A stretch of 64,000 bases of DNA from Panonychus citri (Eukaryota > Arthropoda > Arachnida > Trombidiformes > Tetranychidae): positions 310,001 to 374,000 of the forward strand of contig NW_026515525.1 of NCBI RefSeq assembly GCF_014898815.1, written 5' to 3'. The notes beneath the pieces were generated by a model that made no database searches, had not been told where the DNA came from, and worked only from the letters and a program-made list of their open reading frames with translations. Positions 61,077 to 64,000 of the stretch are shown one piece after another; position 1 is the first letter of the stretch; each line of letters starts with the position of its first letter. The translations under genes were made by a program, and so were the position numbers.

Positions 61077-62885
61077 TCAACACTTTACCTTCTTGAACAC
61101 GAGTTTTATCAGGCAAGCAGAGGTTAAGTTGACTTGAGGCATATGAGAAATTGCAGTGTTTCCAATTTGGGAAATTTGCTTTATATCTTTAGATATTGCA
61201 AATCCTACATTTCCTCTGAGTCCGCTTTGCATAGGTTCGGGAGGAGAGGGTGGTCGGTTATCTAACTGTATTGGGTTAGTGAGCATTTGGGGAACTGAGA
61301 CAATAGCATTAACTGGTTGTGGAGGGAATTGAATTTGAGGAACTGGCTGATCTTGATTAACCAAAGTGGTTAAGTTAGTTGGGGCTGCTGTTGAGTTGAA
61401 TGGTTGTCGAACGTAATTTTGATTTTTTCCCTGATAAGGAGGTTTAATTCCTGCAGCTTCTTGAGCTTTTCGATAAGCTAACTTAGAACAAACATCAATT
61501 GTATGATCATCACCTTTGCAATAATTGCAAAATTTAGCATCTTTAGATGCGGATGAAGATGCATTTGGGTTTCTCTTATAGTTAGAGTTAGATTGGGAAT
61601 AATTAGGGTTGTTAGTTTTAAGCATTCGAGCAACTGAAGATTTATCATTGGAATGATTTGGGTTAGGGTTTTTCGAGGGAACTGTTTTTTGGACTTTTTG
61701 TCTATTTTGATTATTTTTATAATCAAAATGAATTCTCGTAAGATGATTGTAAATTCTGGTTCGATCATCATTAATACCAAGGGTATAAATATCATCTCGG
61801 ATATTTCGAGGGATATGTTGGAGTACGAGGTTAAGAAAGAGGGAATCATTTGTTGGACCAAACGCTTTGGTCACCAATCTTCTCATATCGGAGAAGAATT
61901 TTTCCGGGTGGAATTCCGGGTTGTAACGGCAGTTTCGGAGCTCAAAATCTGCACTGTATTGACTTTCGGGAGTCTTCAATTTTTCAAAAAGGGCATCGAC
62001 GTATTCCTGGTAATCGGTAATATCATCTAAACCAGCGGCACTTGTTTTTATTTCGTGGGCCATCGACTTTTGGAGAAGTCGGAGTCTTGTTTCGTCATCC
62101 ACATTCTCTTTGGATAAACGATCCTTGGTCTTTACCAGCCAAGAATATTGGTCCTCACCAGAGCGGAATTCTGGTACATGAGGGTCAGTCTTCAATTGTT
62201 TCATCAATTCGAAGAAAGTTGATGGAGTAAGATTGTCATTGGAATTGACAGAGGGAGTGATGGATGAAGGTAATTGCTCACTAATATGAGCACCAAAAGA
62301 ATTTAAAATGTTCTTTATTTTGTTGAGAACACCAAGAGGAAGAGGAAGAGCATAAAGCTCAGAGTGGGTTAGATTAAAGATGGTCTCTTCATCACGACCG
62401 ATATTCTTTAAGAATATTTGTATTTCCGCTTCGGAAATATTTTGGGTTCGAAATTCCAAAATCCAATTTGGAATAGGTTGATTTTTGATCTCGTCAAGAT
62501 CGAGGTTTTGAATATCTTGAATGGTTACATTTTCACCAATAAGAAGAAGATGAGTTGAGATGACATCATTAAGCTTTTTCATAGCCAATGATCTGATTGG
62601 AATTGGAATATTCCATTTGTTGAAGAGTTCGAGAATCTCATTGTAAGAGAGATCTCTGAGAGATTTAGGTTTTTGGATGACTGTAGAAACACGAGTCGGG
62701 GGTCTAGGATTGACTGGGGTAAAAGTATCTTGAGGTGATGGAGGTGGAGGAATGATAGTATCATCCTCAGAAAGTTCTGAATTTTCAGTTAGATTGAGGG
62801 ATCGGCGGGTAGCCTTTGCAGCTTTCGCGGCGCGAGCAGCAGCAATACGAGTAATCGCAGCAACACGAGAACGTTTAGGTGGCAT
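61077..62885 (-). CDS. Gag with CCHC zinc knuckle
   Basis: 602 codons, structural protein of the element's virus-like particle. The N-terminus is basic and Ala-rich (PPKRSRVAAITRIAAARAAK). A retrotransposon-gag region spans about 220-400 (HVPEFRSGEDQYSWLVKTK, then LFLNLVLQHIPRNIRDDI). A single CCHC knuckle, C453-x2-C456-x4-H461-x4-C466, binds RNA. Pro-rich sequence follows. The ATG at 62885 lies about 110 nt after the 5' LTR edge. The frame is intact. Confidence 0.9.
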   Translation of the reverse strand: MPPKRSRVAAITRIAAARAAKAAKATRRSLNLTENSELSEDDTIIPPPPSPQDTFTPVNPRPPTRVSTVIQKPKSLRDLSYNEILELFNKWNIPIPIRSLAMKKLNDVISTHLLLIGENVTIQDIQNLDLDEIKNQPIPNWILEFRTQNISEAEIQIFLKNIGRDEETIFNLTHSELYALPLPLGVLNKIKNILNSFGAHISEQLPSSITPSVNSNDNLTPSTFFELMKQLKTDPHVPEFRSGEDQYSWLVKTKDRLSKENVDDETRLRLLQKSMAHEIKTSAAGLDDITDYQEYVDALFEKLKTPESQYSADFELRNCRYNPEFHPEKFFSDMRRLVTKAFGPTNDSLFLNLVLQHIPRNIRDDIYTLGINDDRTRIYNHLTRIHFDYKNNQNRQKVQKTVPSKNPNPNHSNDKSSVARMLKTNNPNYSQSNSNYKRNPNASSSASKDAKFCNYCKGDDHTIDVCSKLAYRKAQEAAGIKPPYQGKNQNYVRQPFNSTAAPTNLTTLVNQDQPVPQIQFPPQPVNAIVSVPQMLTNPIQLDNRPPSPPEPMQSGLRGNVGFAISKDIKQISQIGNTAISHMPQVNLTSACLIKLVFKKVKC

Positions 62886-62972
62886 ATTGATGGAAAGGGA
62901 AAAGATAATTCAATAGAATTGGAGACGGAAATAAAGAAAACACAAAACACAAACACGGGGAAAAACACAATG

Positions 62973-62990
62973 ATCCTGCCTGGGTCGCCA
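62973..62990 (-). other. Primer-binding site (tRNA)
   Basis: On the element's sense strand TGGCGACCCAGGCAGGAT begins 3 nt after the 5' LTR end. It starts with TGG, the complement of the CCA tail of a tRNA, as expected for a reverse-transcription primer site. The TGGCGACC start resembles sites used by some arthropod gypsy elements, but I did not assign the tRNA. Confidence 0.7.
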
Positions 62991-62993
62991 ATT

Positions 62994-64000
62994 TGTGGGG
63001 GAAAATTTGAGATGAGGAGGTTAGATGATCAATTTGAGATCGATGGATGTGATTGAGATAAAAAAAAGTCTGTATCTTGAAGAGACAGAGTTCAGAAGAT
63101 TTTCGGTCCCAAAATACCGAATACACGATTCTTTTAGGATCACTGAGTTTCTCTATTGTACTTACGCTTGTTTTCACTTTCACTGATAATTCTAAAGAAT
63201 TCAGATTTGGACAATTAAACATAAAATGTCTAATTAAAGAAGGTTGAATTTTAGGAACTTGAGAGATGGATGGATTGTAACACTTAGAAGTGCAGAATCA
63301 CCTTAATTAAGAATTGAGAGATTAAAGATGAGCAAGTTAACTATTTTAATGTTAAACATTGACTGAAGATTATAGAGGGAAAATTATTCTTTTTAGAATA
63401 AAAGAAAAAAAAAGGGGGTGACAATTAAGGGGATATCAATTAATGATGAAAAGGGGTTACAATTAAAACAAGGGGAAAACAAATTAATCAAATTAACCAA
63501 GTTAATCATATTAGTGATGAGGTGAAACTATTGTTACAAAGTAACTCTTTTAGTCTCTATGTCTCGACATTATGAACAATATGGTTAACATGTAGAGAAG
63601 ATAAAAAAGATAAAAATTAACCAAGATAAGTCTTTAGACTTAACAATGGTAAAGGCTAAAAATAAAAGAAAGAAAAAAGAAAGAGGGAGAGAAAGAGAAA
63701 ATCGGGTCTCTTACTTTTGTTACCAATTTTTGGTCAACTTAAAAGATGTAGAGATTTGGGTAGATACAATTAAGAAAATTAGTTAATTGTAATTAACTGA
63801 ATTAACATTAACTATATCTTTAGATATAGATTTGAATTTAGATTAATTTCCATTGGACAATTAGTTAGGAATATTATAAATTCTTAATCAACTCAATCAG
63901 TTAATCAGGGATACTAATTAATTAGATTGGTTAAGAGTAACAATCAAGAAATTTACAACTATAGTTGTGGGAGTGGGAAAACTAATGTTAACAATGGAAA
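62994..64000 (-). repeat. 5' LTR, truncated by window edge
   Basis: Aligns over 1007 nt with 52198-53195. Differences include the rearranged stretch after GATTGAGATAAA, homopolymer length changes near 63380-63415 and a small insertion near 63875. It must carry the element promoter and poly(A) signal; I did not locate them. Confidence 0.85.

Larger units (their letters stand above)
52198..64000 (-). mobile_element. Ty3/gypsy LTR retrotransposon with extra C-terminal coding region (right end cut by window)
   Basis: Two direct repeats of more than 1 kb beginning TGTGGGG (52198 and 62994) flank an internal region of about 9.6 kb read on the minus strand. In order it holds a primer-binding site, gag, protease, reverse transcriptase, RNase H, integrase and an extra region. 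The domain order RT-RNase H-integrase and the RT motifs place it in Ty3/gypsy (Metaviridae). The LTR copies differ by several small indels and a few substitutions, so the insertion is not brand new. Frame breaks in protease, the RT start, RNase H and the distal region mean this copy is probably not autonomous as read. At over 11.8 kb it is long for the group. The outer flank to the right is outside the window, so a target duplication could not be checked. Confidence 0.92.

Noticed and set aside
62875..63222. Open frame spanning the gag leader and 5' LTR, and its partner at 52232-52426
   Set aside because: These are the same LTR sequence in two copies; the frame crosses the primer-binding site and is not a gene.

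Overview
The window looks like nuclear DNA of an arthropod, most likely a chelicerate such as a spider mite. It is AT-rich, genes are split by introns that are mostly short (72 nt to about 800 nt) with GT-AG borders, and there are arthropod-type genes including a Sidestep-family neuronal receptor and a single-exon Ser/Asn-rich secreted protein reminiscent of silk proteins. The mite assignment is inference; no species marker was read.

Layout. 1-4397 is non-coding apart from a foldback element, and probably intron of the gene ending at 5363. 4398-5363 (+) holds the last two exons of syntaxin 1A. 7048-8679 (-) is a six-exon GH27 alpha-galactosidase with its own TATA box. A second foldback element sits at 8867-9251. 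10353-12706 (-) is ABHD16A, a membrane phospholipase, and 522 bp away 13229-16724 (+) is a Janus kinase, so the pair share one bidirectional promoter interval. 17304-21122 (+) encodes a 1272-residue secreted Ser/Asn/Gly-rich repetitive protein. 24657-45586 (-) is a roughly 21-kb Sidestep-type Ig/FN3 receptor whose long introns carry most of the GA/CT and GAT microsatellites in the window. 45590-52197 has no recognisable gene.

52198-64000 is almost all of a large Ty3/gypsy LTR retrotransposon on the minus strand, whose 5' LTR runs off the right edge. Its order is 5' LTR, primer-binding site, gag with a CCHC knuckle, decayed protease, reverse transcriptase, broken RNase H, integrase, then a long extra region. 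The extra region is in frame with integrase and encodes a RING/PHD-like zinc cluster followed by a stretch resembling REXO1/GOR-type DEDDh exonucleases. This is the most unusual thing in the window.

Sequence quality matters here. The JAK gene has two apparent one-base losses and the Sidestep tail has one (possibly two), all in short A runs. This looks more like consensus homopolymer errors than gene death, because all flanking splice sites and catalytic motifs are intact. The retroelement also carries frame breaks, but there real decay is just as likely.
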